Shown in pieces: positions 1 through 10,395 of a stretch of DNA of 64,000 nt. Within the stretch, counting starts at the first letter, position 1. The number at the start of each line of letters is the position of its first letter. Origin of the DNA: Pomphorhynchus laevis. Lineage: Eukaryota; Acanthocephala; Palaeacanthocephala; Echinorhynchida; Pomphorhynchidae. The position numbers and the translations under genes are program-made. The notes below the pieces were generated by a model that was given only the letters and a program-made list of their open reading frames with translations, had not been told where the DNA came from and searched no databases. The stretch spans positions 310,001 to 374,000 of the forward strand of contig WNNJ02003300.1 in assembly GCA_012934845.2 (NCBI GenBank). Direction: 5' to 3'.

Positions 1-62
1 ATATTACTATCAAAATGCAATCAAACAGAAAACAGTTGAATATATAAATCAACACAATAAAG
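1..62 (+). mobile_element. Penelope-like element, C-terminal RT scrap
   Basis: The plus strand encodes a short peptide containing IKQKTVEYINQHN. It matches the C-terminal end of the PLE reverse transcriptase seen better at 19.5-19.66 kb (IKQKIVKYINQHN). The reading stops at about base 62, where the same family continues on the opposite strand, so this is one arm of an inverted junction. The left boundary lies outside the window. Confidence 0.7.
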
Positions 63-1140
63 GATTATTTAAGGATTCTATTAATTCAATTTTATCCATA
101 TATTTATATTTATTTTATGGTTTAATTTTTGTTAGATAGGCGTTATAATTATTATAACATATATATGTATATCTTTTTCCAAATATAAGATTAATTAATT
201 TTACTAACGCTTCTTTAATATCTACTAAATCTAGATTTGTATAAAGAGTACTAAAATCGTATGTATTTATATTTTGAAAATTTATTCCTTTTGTCTGTTC
301 TAAAAATTCTTTTGTAGAATTAATACTGAAATAGTGTTTTATACCAGTATTAATTTCGATTACCTTGCAATATTTTTTAAAGTGTGCTTTAATTACTTTA
401 AGTATTTTATTCATATAGACAGAAAGTGGTTTTAATGTACATTTAAACGCACTACATATGAACCTAGGTTTTATTGGATTTTTATGTAATTTTGGATTCC
501 AATATAATATAGGTATAGTTTTATTATCTGATTCAACCTTTATACCCTTTTTATCCATTATAGAACAGTGACTTGTAATAATTGTTTCTAAACTCAACTC
601 ACTACGTTCATATGTTGGATTTACATTTAAATCATTAGAATTAACCTCTTTCATTAGTATATCATAATAAAGCTTTTTGCATATGAAGACAAAGTTATTA
701 CTAGCTTTATCAATAGTTGTTATTATATACTTAGTCTTTAATTCAGTAAGTTCTTTATACATATCTTTATTAATTTTATCTTTCCTTTTATAATTGTTTG
801 TTATTTTCATTTTATTTTTAATTTTATCAAATATATAATCTTTCCAAATGTTTATCTTTGATATATTCGAGCTTTCACTATTAATCAGCTTACTAAAGTA
901 ATCATTTAAGTTATTATATAACGAATTGTAAATTTTATTTTTGTCGTTGTTATTATTTAATCTATATTTATACCCTTTTGATAGCAGCTTTCTTAATTCA
1001 CAATTTTCAATTAATTCTAGATTATGGGTACATATACGTTCATTTATTTTATCCAAACTAAGAATTTTACAATTGCATTCTGTTTCCATTATGTTTCTAA
1101 TATTATCGTTACACATTGATTTTAATTCTTTATTATAATT
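63..1140 (-). mobile_element. Penelope-like element, N-terminal half of the RT
   Basis: A 333-residue minus-strand ORF (115-1116) carries the hallmarks of PLE reverse transcriptases: an N-terminal HNLELIENCELRKLLSKG block, then DKASNNFVFICKK, then the PKLHKNPIKPRFI block, and motif A as YDFSTLYTNL with its aspartate at about residue 287. The ORF ends just after motif A. The palm motifs B and C are absent, and the last bases (63-114) run into a plus-strand piece of the C-terminus. No GIY-YIG endonuclease domain is visible on either side. It is a rearranged, broken copy. PLEs use a telomerase-related RT; this copy cannot be autonomous. Confidence 0.85.
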
Positions 1141-2642
1141 ACAAATTTTTCGTCCTAATGGTGGAAAAATTACAAATTTTTCGTCCTAATAACTATTCGT
1201 TATTCTTATACATCGGATGTTATTCATTATTAAACTTATAAAAATTTGTTTTTATTTTATTAATTTTGTTTTTATTTTAAGAAAAACTTTGTAAATAAAA
1301 GATACCTTTTATTATTTTCAGATACCTCTGAAAATGCAGTATATTTTCAGAGAAAAATATATTGTATTCATTTAAAAAAATCGTAGACTCTTTACTTAAA
1401 TCGACTAAAATGTATTTCGAGTCTTCATTTGATTAATCCGGAAAATTTTGCGTTTGTTTCGATACTTTTGTATCTGATACCTAACTTATATATGACCTAT
1501 CACATCACTTTTGCAACCATTGCTTTACAAAGTACCGCTAAATCATTACACAAGAGTTGCAAGGCGTTATGAAAAAGTTAGTCATATATGATAAATGATG
1601 TAAATTACGTTTTTAACAGTTTCTTATGGATATAGTTATCGTAACATTTTTCATATAATATTATTAATTTGTATTTTTCATTGCTTATCTACTTTCAGAA
1701 TGAAAATAGCTCTAATAAATGATCTTCACACGATTCAATGTAAAATATTTTAAAACTGCCTTGTTTCAATAATAGTAATGTTTTATATATAAATATATTA
1801 TTTCTTGAAATTGTTGAGCAGTATCAACAACTTTGTAACTTTCTTCATATTTCGCTAACAACTGCTAGCGTTACCATAGAAAAACATTTTATCACTAATA
1901 TAATTTGCTTTGTTTAGATGATATTGCTCAAAAATTCAAAATTAAAGCAAATTTATTACTTATTGCTATACCATATAAATTCGATGAACAATATATTTGT
2001 TTAATGTTGTTTATAACGAAGGAAATAGTATCTAGTCTAAAACCATTTTTCCAAATAATTATAATAGATTTTACAAATTTTAATGATTTAAAAGATTAAT
2101 TAATTACCTTTAATTGACAATTAGATTGAATGAAAGACTTTTTACATTTTGCAAATTTAATTGAAATCATTTCTGATTTCAAATTAAATCAGCGTGGCTT
2201 AAAGAAGGTGCTACCATCAATTTGCAAACCTATATATTTTTAAAATTAATTACCATTATGAAACTAGTCATCTATAGTTTGTTTCCTAATTTTAAATTGA
2301 TATACCAGATTATTTAATTACCGTTAATTACGATGATCGTTTTTTTTTAAATTGAAAATACAATAATTTTATATTATGGTATACCTTATTTTCAAGTTAT
2401 AGAAGGTATTGATTGAAGATAAAATAATTTGATTGTGTTATACTATATTTTGAAGTTATATAAGGTCGCAAACTTCTACCAAAAGTTTGGAAGGCGAAAT
2501 ATAGGTTTCATCTTATAAGGTTTATAATGTGAAATTTAGTAACCTAAAAGCTTCCAATATCACGGGATTGGCTAATTGTTGCTTAAAATATATTTAAAGC
2601 TGTCAAATACAAGTTTACTTTGTCAATCACTTATTTCTTTAG
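1141..2642. other. AT-rich non-coding DNA
   Basis: No supported gene. The interval holds an ACAAATTTTTCGTCCTAAT direct repeat pair near 1140-1190 and a piece of dispersed repeat family 1 at about 2108-2240 (TTAGATTGAATGAAAGAC followed by AAATTAAATCAGCGTGG), which recurs at 2.95-3.1, 6.38-6.44 and 26.69-26.76 kb. A 64-codon open stretch at 1905-2099 has no recognisable content. Confidence 0.5.
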
Positions 2643-2757
2643 ATTAATAAACAAGAAGAATGGATAACTGAATTGCTAGATAGTGACTGTTCAAGTTCTT
2701 TAATAATATCGGAAAGTGATGATAATCTAAAATCCGTACATTGTACTAACACTTTAC
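2643..2757 (+). CDS. Candidate internal exon, acidic/Ser-rich protein
   Basis: The segment is open throughout in one frame and starts after a good acceptor (TTATTTCTTTAG). It ends at a consensus donor (C followed by GTAAGT). The 38 codons encode a Glu/Asp/Ser-rich peptide including EEWITELLDSDCSSS and ISESDDN, unlike the Lys/Asn/Ile-rich noise of the surrounding DNA. I do not recognise the protein. It may belong with the other plus-strand exon-like pieces at 7106-7154 and 16289-16360, but phase does not settle which reading of those would follow. It could also be chance splice-like sequence. Confidence 0.4.
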
Positions 2758-2839
2758 GTAAGTGATGTGCTTTTCAAACTATTAACTCTACTAAATGCGA
2801 TATAAACCTTACTTTTTCTACACCTTACGTATCTATAAA

Positions 2840-3110
2840 CCAAGGGCGGTACGCTACATTTCAGTATTAGTGGACCTCATCAGTTACTGGTCCAATACCT
2901 ACCTTTCTCGTTTCGGTCCTTTTAATGTTAGCTGACGATCACTAGACTCGTCTGCTTTATTGACATTTAGATTGAATGAAAGATTTTCGTATTACATTTT
3001 TAAATTTAAATTATTTTAAAATTTACATTTTAAATCAGCGTTGGTATGGAAAGGTACTACCTGCAAATTAAAAACCTACCTATTTTCGCAATTAATTACT
3101 ATTATCAAAC
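2840..3110 (-). repeat. Dispersed repeat family 1 with permuted hammerhead-like core
   Basis: Read on the minus strand, the unit has GGACC directly followed by GAAAC, then a UAGGUAUUGG segment, then CUGAUGA directly followed by GGUCC, then CUAAUAC. GGACC and GGUCC are complementary exactly where hammerhead stem II should be. The core boxes are in circularly permuted order. The left-hand part continues into the TTAGATTGAATGAAAGA module that ends this family. Related copies lie at 6.26-6.44, 26.69-26.87 and 55.53-55.83 kb. Confidence 0.6.
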
Positions 3111-3269
3111 TAATCATCTATAGTTTGCTTCCTAATTTTAAGTTAATTTAATTGTGCAGTAATTGTTACATTTGGAATGCAAACCATGTTTGTAAACATA
3201 TTTTTGCAAATAGTGGATTTATATAAAGGATTTTGCATATACTCGCTAATTGCATTTGAGCGAAACTGT

Positions 3270-3975
3270 ATATATTTTTGCATGATCATTCATGCATACC
3301 ATATAATATAGAATATATTACATTAAATAATGAAATTTTAAGAATTGCAACAATATCTAATGATATTGGCTTTCTTCAATATCATTTAAATAGTTTAATA
3401 GATACATATTTTAAACTAGGTTACTATAAAAATAACATCAAGCAGAAAATAGTAAAATATATAAATCAACACAATAATATTGAAAAAAAATTAAAATCAT
3501 TAGCGGAAAATTTTTATGGATGGATAATAAATAACATGTTTTGTATTAGAATAAGATACCATATAATCAAATTTCCTCAGAGAAAATACGTCATTAGCAT
3601 GTATTTGGGCCTGCTGGTATGTGGGTCGAGGAATAGCAACCGTAACGTGATAGTATAAATTAAACTATATTAAATATAGTTTAATAGATTTTAACTAGGT
3701 TACTATAAAAATAACATCAAGCAGAAAATAGTAAAATATATAAATCAACACAATAATATAAAGAATAAATTTAAACTCTTAAGTGCCAAATTTTTATGGA
3801 TGGATAATAAATAATATACTTTGTATTAGAATAAGATATTAGATAGTTTTATCAGAGGAAATCCATCATTAGCATGTATTTGGCCCCACTGCTTTTTTGG
3901 GTCGAGGAATAAAGTCTCGAAACCTGATAACATAGCAGTTCCTCCTGATGATATCTAATCCTTATCCTGATTTTT
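3270..3975 (+). mobile_element. Two successive PLE 3' fragments
   Basis: The first piece (about 3270-3540) encodes the C-terminal RT region (CIPYNIEYITLNNEILRIAT, then IKQKIVKYINQHNN) and runs into the element's structured terminal segment. A second piece (about 3680-3975) repeats the IKQKIVKYINQHNN region and again ends with the terminal segment (TCATTAGCATGTATTTGGCC, CGAAACCTGATA, CCTCCTGATGA). The tandem order of 3' ends is typical of PLE insertions. Neither fragment retains the catalytic RT motifs. Confidence 0.75.
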
Positions 3976-4028
3976 TTAATGGCCATTAAAAAACGATTGA
4001 ACACGTTTCTCATATCCCTGGAATAAAC

Positions 4029-5762
4029 CTCAACATGTGGTACCTGGACGATGGCATAGTCGGCGGGACGCCTTCGGCAATTGCATCCGCACTCGGCTGG
4101 CTAGACACGAGTTTCAAGGAGATTAAATTGCAGCTAAACTGGCGAAAGACAGAGGTCATCGGCACACTGAAGCCATAAGCTCTTGCTTGGCCCTACTATC
4201 CGAGCTGGTTTCGGAGAAAACCTCTGGAAACATGCACTTGTTAGGCATACCCATCGGTGACGAGTCCTTCATAGAAACCCACATGACAAACGAGATTCTG
4301 CCACCGCTAATTCAGACAATCGATGCAGTAGCCAAGCTGCCAGACCCCCAAGTCGGATACCTCCTACTCAAACACTGCGCTTCCTTGTCCAGGATAAACC
4401 ACCTTCTCCGTTCAGTTGATCCAAGGATTACAAAAACGTTTTGTCAGTCATTCGACAGACAAATCGCCAGCGCCTTTCAGAAAATATGCGCGTGTCAACT
4501 ACACGAAGCAGCGAAATCACAGATGACACTCCCAATCCGTCTGGGTGGATTTGGCCTAAGATGCAATGTGGCGCATGTCCAGAGCGCATTTATACATAGC
4601 GTGATGCAGGTCGGAGAAGAATACAGTCTGGATCCTACACTTTTTCCTGGCTATTCAGAGGCATTAGCCACCCTTAGAACCACAGTGGGATCTCACTTCA
4701 TACCGTCTACGGAGGGCAGTCAATCATCAACCTTACGCCTGATTGAAAATCTCGCCTCGACACAGCTTATACAATCATCTAGATAAATAAATCGTGCCCG
4801 ACTACATGCAGTGTCGTGTCCAAAAGCTGGGGCTTGGCTTAGTGCTGTACCAAATGCGGCATCTGGAACGGAATTAACACCCCACAGTTCTGTATTCTAG
4901 TCTGCATTTGGCTTGGGATTCCTTTACACGAAAAGGATTATAGGTGCGGCCGCTGCATGCGCATAGCTGATAAGGAAGGCATACACTCGCTAACATGCCA
5001 ATACGGGGGTTACCAAGGACTGCGGCATAATGCTATTCGTGACATGGTATTCGCAGCCGCACAATCAGCCCGGATGGATGTAGTTCTGGAAGTGCGAGGT
5101 ATTATCCCGGACCTACGTGAACGGCCGGCAGACATCCTATTTTATGAGGATCCTCCCCATGTAATCGACTTTGCAGTCACTCACCCCCAACAGACGGCAT
5201 ACCGTCGCTCAGCTGCTAACGCACAGCTCGCCGCCGCTACATCGTATGCGGCTAATGTTAAAGACCGGAAGTACAAGAGCAGGGTTGAAGCAGCGGGGTA
5301 TATATTCTCAGCCGCTGTAGAGAGTCGTTTGGGGGATGGAATGAAGAGAGAAACAGGGTCATTAATCGGGTTGCAAATAACATGAGCCGGACAAGCGGAG
5401 TCAGATACGCCGTGACGATCTCGCATTTATACCAGCGCATCTCTATTGCAATAATGAGAGGCAACGCCAAAGCAATGCTAGCGTCACTTGACCAGATCCC
5501 AATATTGACATTTGATGGTGGACACCAGGAAACATGTGAACCCGGGAAACGCCTCTTCGAACCAGACTCTTGTGCTTCGAGCCGAACTCGTGATGTGATG
5601 GGACTACCGGTTTGCAAAGATAACAACAAGAACCATGCCCCAATGAATGAGTACGACGAAATAATTCCCGTGTCATGCATGACTGAGATAGTGCACCAAA
5701 TTCCCGATACACTGCCAATAATCCAGGCCAGCCCGATTTCTAACATACAAATAATGCCATAG
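4029..5762 (+). mobile_element. LINE fragment: RT C-terminus plus restriction-like endonuclease
   Basis: A 5'-truncated non-LTR retrotransposon. It starts at RT motif C (WYLDDG, near 4036-4055) and continues through motif E (LQLNWRKTEVIG) and the thumb region (RLGGFGLR). A Zn-finger-like segment and RHNAIRDMVFAAA follow, near 5020-5060. The restriction-like endonuclease is shown by RPADILF and VIDFAVTHP, whose aspartates are the expected catalytic pair, and then by KYKSRVEAAGYIFSAAVE. The coding is split over ORFs at 4187-4786, 4957-5385 and 5382-5762 with at least two breaks, so it is inactive. GC content is visibly higher than in the surroundings. It is a different subfamily from the LINEs at 20-23 and 44-45 kb. 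Confidence 0.85.
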
Positions 5763-5780
5763 CAACCTATCCAAACGATC

Positions 5781-6131
5781 ATGATCATTGAACAGCCGCG
5801 TACGACAACTGCGAAGATCGATATCGACAATGTTGAGTATTTTCCTGAGCATGAACGAGAAACAATGGGACCGAAATTTGGTGGAGCAATTGAAAAGTGC
5901 TCACGATGTGGAACCACAGTGTATGCTGCGGAAAGAATTGGTGCGTGCAGTTCGCAATGGCACGAAAAGTGCTTTAGATGTAAAACTTGCAATACAACGT
6001 TGACTTTGAGTACATATAAAGATCAAGATGGAGAAATATACTGCAAAGGTTGCTTCGCCGATAAACTTCTTCCACACGACAGAAACCGCAAACAGGCCGG
6101 GGAGGAAATGAAGGCCAGCAAGCAGCTGTAA
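5781..6131 (+). CDS. Single-LIM-domain protein (MLP/CRIP type)
   Basis: A 116-residue intact ORF. Residues 40-91 form a perfect LIM double zinc finger: C40, C43, H61, C64, C67, C70, C88 and C91, with the spacing C-x2-C-x17-H-x2-C-x2-C-x2-C-x17-C-x2-C. It is preceded by GPKFGGA, the motif that leads the LIM domain of cysteine-rich and muscle LIM proteins. A basic tail rich in Lys and Glu follows. LIM domains mediate protein-protein contacts; muscle LIM proteins act at the Z-disc and in the nucleus. The ATG at 5781 is the first in frame; the 30 residues before GPKFGG are not typical of the family and may be 5' noncoding or exon-fused sequence. There is no intron, and the ORF abuts a LINE remnant, so it could be a young retrocopy rather than the parental gene. 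A poly(A) signal lies 48 bases downstream. Confidence 0.75.
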   Translation: MIIEQPRTTTAKIDIDNVEYFPEHERETMGPKFGGAIEKCSRCGTTVYAAERIGACSSQWHEKCFRCKTCNTTLTLSTYKDQDGEIYCKGCFADKLLPHDRNRKQAGEEMKASKQL

Positions 6132-6178
6132 TTCAGTAGTTTTTGTATTTGATTTTTTACATTTAATAGATTATTAAA

Positions 6179-6184
6179 AATAAA
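6179..6184 (+). terminator. AATAAA polyadenylation signal of the LIM gene
   Basis: A canonical AATAAA hexamer lies 48 bases after the LIM stop codon on the same strand, in a short AT-rich 3' region. There is no obvious A-tract within the next 30 bases. Such hexamers are common in AT-rich DNA, so position is the only support. Confidence 0.45.
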
Positions 6185-6261
6185 TACATAGATTGTAATA
6201 CTAGATTATATAAAAATCTTTAGATGATACTACACGCTACTTCAATCATATTTATAAGCCA

Positions 6262-6445
6262 ACAACAGTACGCTACATTTCAGTATTGGTGGATTTCATC
6301 AGCTACTGATCCAATACCTACGTTTCACGTTTCTGTCGTTTTTATGTTGGCTGACGAACAGTCGACTCGTCTGCTTTATTAACAATTAGATTGGATGAAA
6401 GACTTATTACATTTTGCAAATTAAATCAGAGTTGGTGAATGTTCT
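6262..6445 (-). repeat. Dispersed repeat family 1 copy
   Basis: Same unit as at 2840. On the minus strand GAAAC is followed by a small palindromic hairpin (ACGU, GAA, ACGU), the H17-like A, then GGUAUUGG, AUCAGUAG, CUGAUGA and CCAAUAC. GUAUUGG and CCAAUAC are complementary, and AUCAG/CUGAU form a second small hairpin. The right part carries the TTAGATTGGATGAAAGAC module. In this copy the GGACC/GGUCC pair of the 2.9-kb copy is degraded. Confidence 0.6.
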
Positions 6446-7105
6446 ATCTTAAATGAAAGACATTTTGAATGAAATACATTCTTATTACATTTTGCAAATA
6501 TAATAATGACATATTTGTGAAAATATATTTTGTACCTGATAATGGCAGCTGCAGATTTTGAAATATTGTAATGAAAATATAAAATATAAAAATTAAATAA
6601 AAACAATAAAATAAAAAATATAAAATTTTTATAAAATTATTGAATAAAATCGCATTTTTCAACACAATTTTTTTATTAAAATTAACAACAATATTGTCTT
6701 TTAGCAAATACTTTGCAAACCTAAATGTAAAGTATCTACTACTTTATAGTATTAGATATTACTTTTTACCACTACTTTATATCTACTACTTTAGAGTAGT
6801 ATTTATCTACTTTTTATTCAGCTAATCTGATAATTTGCATTTTATAATTCAAATTTATAATATAAATTTATTTCATTAAGTTAAATGCAATTACCAAATT
6901 GAGTACACCAGTTTTTTAAGCAAATTAAATTTCTACAACGTTTGTTACAATTCATTTGTAATTAGGATTTATTCAAATTAATATTTTAGCTATTCAAAAT
7001 TGTCGCCATACTGCATCGAGCGATTTGTATTCATCGACATTTAGTTTTGACACTTCGTAAGAAGTTTCCATTTTTTGCAATTTAATAAATTGTCCGCAAT
7101 TATAG
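6446..7105. other. AT-rich non-coding DNA
   Basis: Only simple AT-rich sequence is visible, including a CTACTACTTTA-type short direct repeat near 6735-6800. The short ORFs here are Phe/Tyr/Leu/Ile-rich translations of A+T tracts with no domain content. Confidence 0.5.
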
Positions 7106-7154
7106 GATGCTACGATCTACCAGCTATCAAGATACGGTTTTATGTAACGAACAA
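7106..7154 (+). CDS. Candidate short exon with strong donor
   Basis: A 49-base segment lies between an acceptor (CAATTATAG) and a consensus donor (CAA followed by GTAAGT). It contains an ATG at 7107 that opens 16 codons (MLRSTSYQDTVLCNEQ) up to the donor, and it is also open in the frame expected after the exon at 2643-2757. It could be a first coding exon or an internal one. No homology is recognised, and the length makes chance plausible. Confidence 0.3.
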
Positions 7155-7401
7155 GTAAGTTGTATAACACATCGTATTATCTAATTGTTAAATTCATTTA
7201 TACACATCGTATTATCTAATTATTAAATTTATTTCGAAATTGGCGTAAATTTATTTCGGCATGGATATGCAACATTTTAAATTAGCAATATGGGTATTTA
7301 ACTTCTATCAGATCGATAGACAGTCAACTGCTTTCGGCGATCCTCCTAAATTATGTTTTATTCAGTTCTCCAGTATATATAATTTAGAGATTGCAAAAAG
7401 A

Positions 7402-7499
7402 CGCAGTCGTCCTTATCAGAAACTGATGAGGACGACTGCGACGACGTGATCAGAAATTGATGAGGACGACTGCGTCTTCTTCTGATGAGGACGACTGCG
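7402..7499. repeat. Triple GATGAGGACGACTGCG repeat with hairpin
   Basis: The unit TGATGAGGACGACTGCG occurs at 7424-7440, 7458-7474 and 7483-7499. The first copy is preceded by its near-perfect inverse complement (7402-7419), giving an 18-bp hairpin with a 3-base loop. In one frame the direct copies read DEDDC, and the last continues as an open frame of about 55 codons to 7672 with no known domain. A local template-switch or slippage duplication is the simplest explanation. Confidence 0.7.
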
Positions 7500-8149
7500 T
7501 CGTTGAAAATATAAAGAAAATATTGTCAAAAGCTTTTTTATCGAATGGATTTCGCCAGAAACAAAATGTTTATTTTCATTCGAATGCAATTCTATCAGAT
7601 TTGTTTAAATGTTTCTTCGTTTTTAAAGTTTCAGATTTTATGGTGCTATTAGTGATAGAATGGAGCATCTGAAAATTGCTTTGCCTTTTATTCGAGATAA
7701 GCATATCAGTTCACATATTATTGGGAATGATAGTGCAAACACTCGATCTCTTTCGCGTCAACTTAGCTCAATCATAAATAAATAAGTTCTACTATTCCTC
7801 AACATCGCAGACGGTAAAGACGGAAATCCACTATATGAGTTGTAGCGACAGCTCTGTTCTATTATCACAAACGACATCATGTGCGTTACAACGGATAATG
7901 ATCAATCAAACGAGGAACCCACAAACGATAAACGAGCATGATGGACAATGAAAGAACAATTAATTAAAGATAAAAAATTATATAAGATTCATTATAATTT
8001 ATATCTTATACTATAAATAAATAAAAAATAACGCAAGATAAAATTTAAATAATTAAATATAAAATAATTAAATAATAAATAATTAAATAATGCTTTATTA
8101 TACTAGAATTTACATAATTTATATAAATTAAAAATTTAATATTGGAATT
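7500..8149. other. Non-coding, AT-rich; weak ORF tail
   Basis: The interval holds the continuation of an unrecognised open frame to 7672 and then AT-rich sequence with tandem TAAATAATTAAATAATAAAT-like words near 8030-8090. No supported gene. Confidence 0.4.
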
Positions 8150-8330
8150 CAAAATAAAAATCAATTTTTATAAATTAATCAATAAATAACAGACGATGTA
8201 TCAAAATAAGGATTAGAGGTCATCGGACGGAACTGCTTGTAATCATTTCGGGCCCTATTCCTCCACACAACATGGCAGCAGTGCCAAATACGCGCTAATG
8301 ACGTATTTCGTTGATGAAATTTGATTATCT
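8150..8330 (-). repeat. PLE terminal segment, solo copy
   Basis: On the minus strand it carries the blocks found after the RT of the PLE at 19.67-19.88 kb: TCATTAGCGCGTATTTGG, GCTGCCATG, GGAATAGGGCCCGAAA, the position of CTGATGACC (here CCGATGACC), and the tail ending TATTTATT. It is not attached to an RT, so it is a solo end or a non-autonomous derivative. Confidence 0.65.
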
Positions 8331-8460
8331 AGTGTATCATATTGTAATACAAAGTATATTTTAAAGAAACTCGAGATAGTGAGTCCAAATCATTATTGAA
8401 AATAGGAGAGGCATCCGCTGACAAAAAATTATTATTGTTAACAATTTCGGTTTACATGTG

Positions 8461-8476
8461 AAATTATTATCAAAGC
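8461..8476. repeat. Target-site duplication, left
   Basis: AAATTATTATCAAAGC here is repeated exactly at 9556-9571, directly flanking the RTE-type LINE. The preceding G is shared too, so the duplication is 16-17 bp. Confidence 0.9.
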
Positions 8477-8492
8477 TTCTTCTTCTTTTTCT

Positions 8493-9497
8493 TTAGCCTT
8501 TATCCCGTGTGTTGGCGGGGTCGGCTCTCATGGAACGCATCCTCCATTTGCAACGATCCGAAGCCAGATCAGGGTGTAGTCCAGCATCTCTTAGATCCTT
8601 GTGCAGCGTGTCAGACCATCGCTGTCTTGGTCGTCCTTTGGGGCGTTTGCCTTTAAAGTCTATTTTCAAGCCTGCCTTTGCGATGGAACCGTCATGTGCC
8701 CGTAGAGTGTGGCCAAACCAGCGGAGACGGGCTTCTAGCATTTTCTCACGGATAGGCATCACACCGTATCGTCGGTAAATATCATCATTGCGAACCCGAT
8801 TTAGGAGACTAAAACCGCTTGTCCATCGAAGCATCTTCGTCTCCATGACAGCGAGACGACGTTCCGCTATCTTTGTGATAGGCCAGCATTCTGCTCCATA
8901 AAGAGCAATGGGACGAATAACGCTTCGATATATCTTTGACTTTATGCTATCCTTCATTTTGCGGTCGCACATTATGCCAGTTGTAGCACGCCACTTCATC
9001 CATGTAGCATTGATTCTGGCAGTTATTTCGTTGTTCAATTCGCCATCAGCTGAGAGCACCGATCCTAGATATTTGAAATTTTCGGTCCGTGGAAGGTCTG
9101 TTCCGTTGATATTGATCGTGCCCGTATCGTTTGTATTGGTCGTCAAGTACTCAGTCTTCCTAGTGTTTAGCCGCAGGCCATGTTGTGCTAATCTGTCATT
9201 CCAAAGCTTGACTAACTGCGTGAGGTCGGTCTTATTGACGGAAGCTAGAAAGACGTCGTCCGCATATAGTAGGGTATAAGGTGCTTGACGCTGAATGTCG
9301 CTCGTTAAGGTATCCATGACCAGAATAAACAGAAGTGGCGAAAGCACGCTTCCTTGGTGGACGCCGACGGAAATACGAAATGGTTTTGATACTCCAGCTG
9401 TGCATCGTACTCTGCTTCTTGGGCCGATGTAGAGCAGCTTGACCCACTCAACCAGGTGCTCTGGGATTTGATGTTGGCGTAGCAAATCCCAGAGCAC
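8493..9497 (-). CDS. RTE-type reverse transcriptase, C-terminal part
   Basis: A 334-residue open frame. RT motif B is GVHQGSVLSPLLFILVMD (about residues 45-62), motif C is LLYADD (YADD at 78-81), and the following blocks are GLRLNTRKTEYL and FKYLGSVLSADG. The RTE-typical C-terminus is present: ALYGAECWP, METKMLRW, RVRNDDIYRRYGV and EARLRWFGH. The fingers, motif A aspartate region and the AP endonuclease are missing through 5' truncation. The nominal first codons at 9488-9497 fall in the snapback, so the start is not biological. Confidence 0.9.
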   Translation of the reverse strand: MLWDLLRQHQIPEHLVEWVKLLYIGPRSRVRCTAGVSKPFRISVGVHQGSVLSPLLFILVMDTLTSDIQRQAPYTLLYADDVFLASVNKTDLTQLVKLWNDRLAQHGLRLNTRKTEYLTTNTNDTGTININGTDLPRTENFKYLGSVLSADGELNNEITARINATWMKWRATTGIMCDRKMKDSIKSKIYRSVIRPIALYGAECWPITKIAERRLAVMETKMLRWTSGFSLLNRVRNDDIYRRYGVMPIREKMLEARLRWFGHTLRAHDGSIAKAGLKIDFKGKRPKGRPRQRWSDTLHKDLRDAGLHPDLASDRCKWRMRSMRADPANTRDKG

Positions 9498-9555
9498 CTG
9501 GTTGAGTGGGTCAAGCTGCTCTACATCGGCCCAAGAAGCAGAGTACGATGCACAG
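9398..9555. repeat. 73-bp perfect inverted repeat at LINE 5' end
   Basis: Bases 9398-9470 and 9483-9555 are exact inverse complements around a 12-base spacer. One arm is the 5' part of the LINE RT and the other ends exactly at the target-site duplication. The cDNA evidently folded back and copied itself (or the target primer switched) before integration finished. Confidence 0.95.
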
Positions 9556-9571
9556 AAATTATTATCAAAGC
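9556..9571. repeat. Target-site duplication, right
   Basis: Exact copy of 8461-8476 (AAATTATTATCAAAGC), defining the right edge of the RTE insertion. Confidence 0.9.
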
Positions 9572-9744
9572 AATCAGAGTAAAATACACAAGCAAAAGCT
9601 TACAGAAACTATTGGCTTCTATACGTTTTTTATCAAAGTAAAAACAAAACCACACATGCCTAAACATATAGAAGTTACCGGATGTTAAAGATAGAAATAT
9701 ATAACCATCATTGCTATAAATTGTAATCTTATAGGCCGATTAAA

Positions 9745-9905
9745 ATGGCTTCTTTAATTTTTCTCAGTCTAAAGTCGGGTTCCATTGAGAGCACTGATCG
9801 CGAAACAAAATATATAGAGTGCCAGTTATGTTTGCATGGTTAGCAACATGGTATCCAGCGGTTGAGTGAATTACTGCTCTATGTTCCCGCATTCTGAATT
9901 TTGCG
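9745..9905. repeat. Unclassified dispersed repeat, copy 1
   Basis: It shares TTTAATTTTTCTCAGTCT, AAGTCGG, TTCATTGAGAGCACTG-like and TTTCTGCTCTATGT-like blocks with 10238-10395. The two copies run in the same direction about 490 bases apart. No coding potential; identity unknown. Confidence 0.7.
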
Positions 9906-10237
9906 AATGGAAAACTCAAGATCCCTAACTAAATGTTTTTTACACGGTAGATTGTTTGATAATGGTTTCACAAGGAGACCAAAATATTGTTAACTATTCA
10001 AATCAGCAAACGTCTATGTTAGCTGTAAAAATAATGATATTATCTATTATCTATAAAAAATAATGATAATAATGCTAAATCAACATTTTATAATAAATAA
10101 TACATAATTGTTATATGATTTTATACAATTTCGACTTCATGGTCTTCCATTTCGACAACCGACTATATTTTGTATTTATATCAAGTTAAAATTAAAAATT
10201 AAAAATAAAAGTCAATTTTTATGAATTGACTTAACAG

Positions 10238-10395
10238 AGGTTTAATTTTTCTCAGTCTTAAGTCGGGGTTCATTGAGAGCACTGGTCGCGATTTAAAATT
10301 TAAAAATGCTTAGTTACGATTGAATGGTCAATAACGTAAGGTTTAGCCGTTGTGTGAATTTCTGCTCTATGTGCCCACATTCTGACCTTTAGATC
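10238..10395. repeat. Unclassified dispersed repeat, copy 2
   Basis: Second, diverged copy of the 9745 repeat, with the same block order (CTCAGTCT, AAGTCGG, GAGAGCACTGGTCGCGA, GTGTGAATTTCTGCTCTATG). It directly follows a partial PLE tail (AAAAGTCAATTTTTATGAAT, about 10207-10230). Confidence 0.7.

Larger units (their letters stand above)
8477..9555 (-). mobile_element. Young 5'-truncated RTE-type LINE
   Basis: The insertion is bounded by a 16-17 bp direct repeat. On the minus strand its 3' end is a short AAGAAG-type microsatellite tail, a feature of the RTE clade. Its 5' end is a 73-bp snapback duplication (see 9398-9555). The perfect duplication and the long intact reading frame argue for recent insertion. 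It lacks the endonuclease and the N-terminal RT blocks, so it is dead on arrival. Confidence 0.9.

Noticed and set aside
8509-9279. Plus-strand ORFs of 89 and 123 codons
   Set aside because: They are antisense shadows of the RTE reverse transcriptase.
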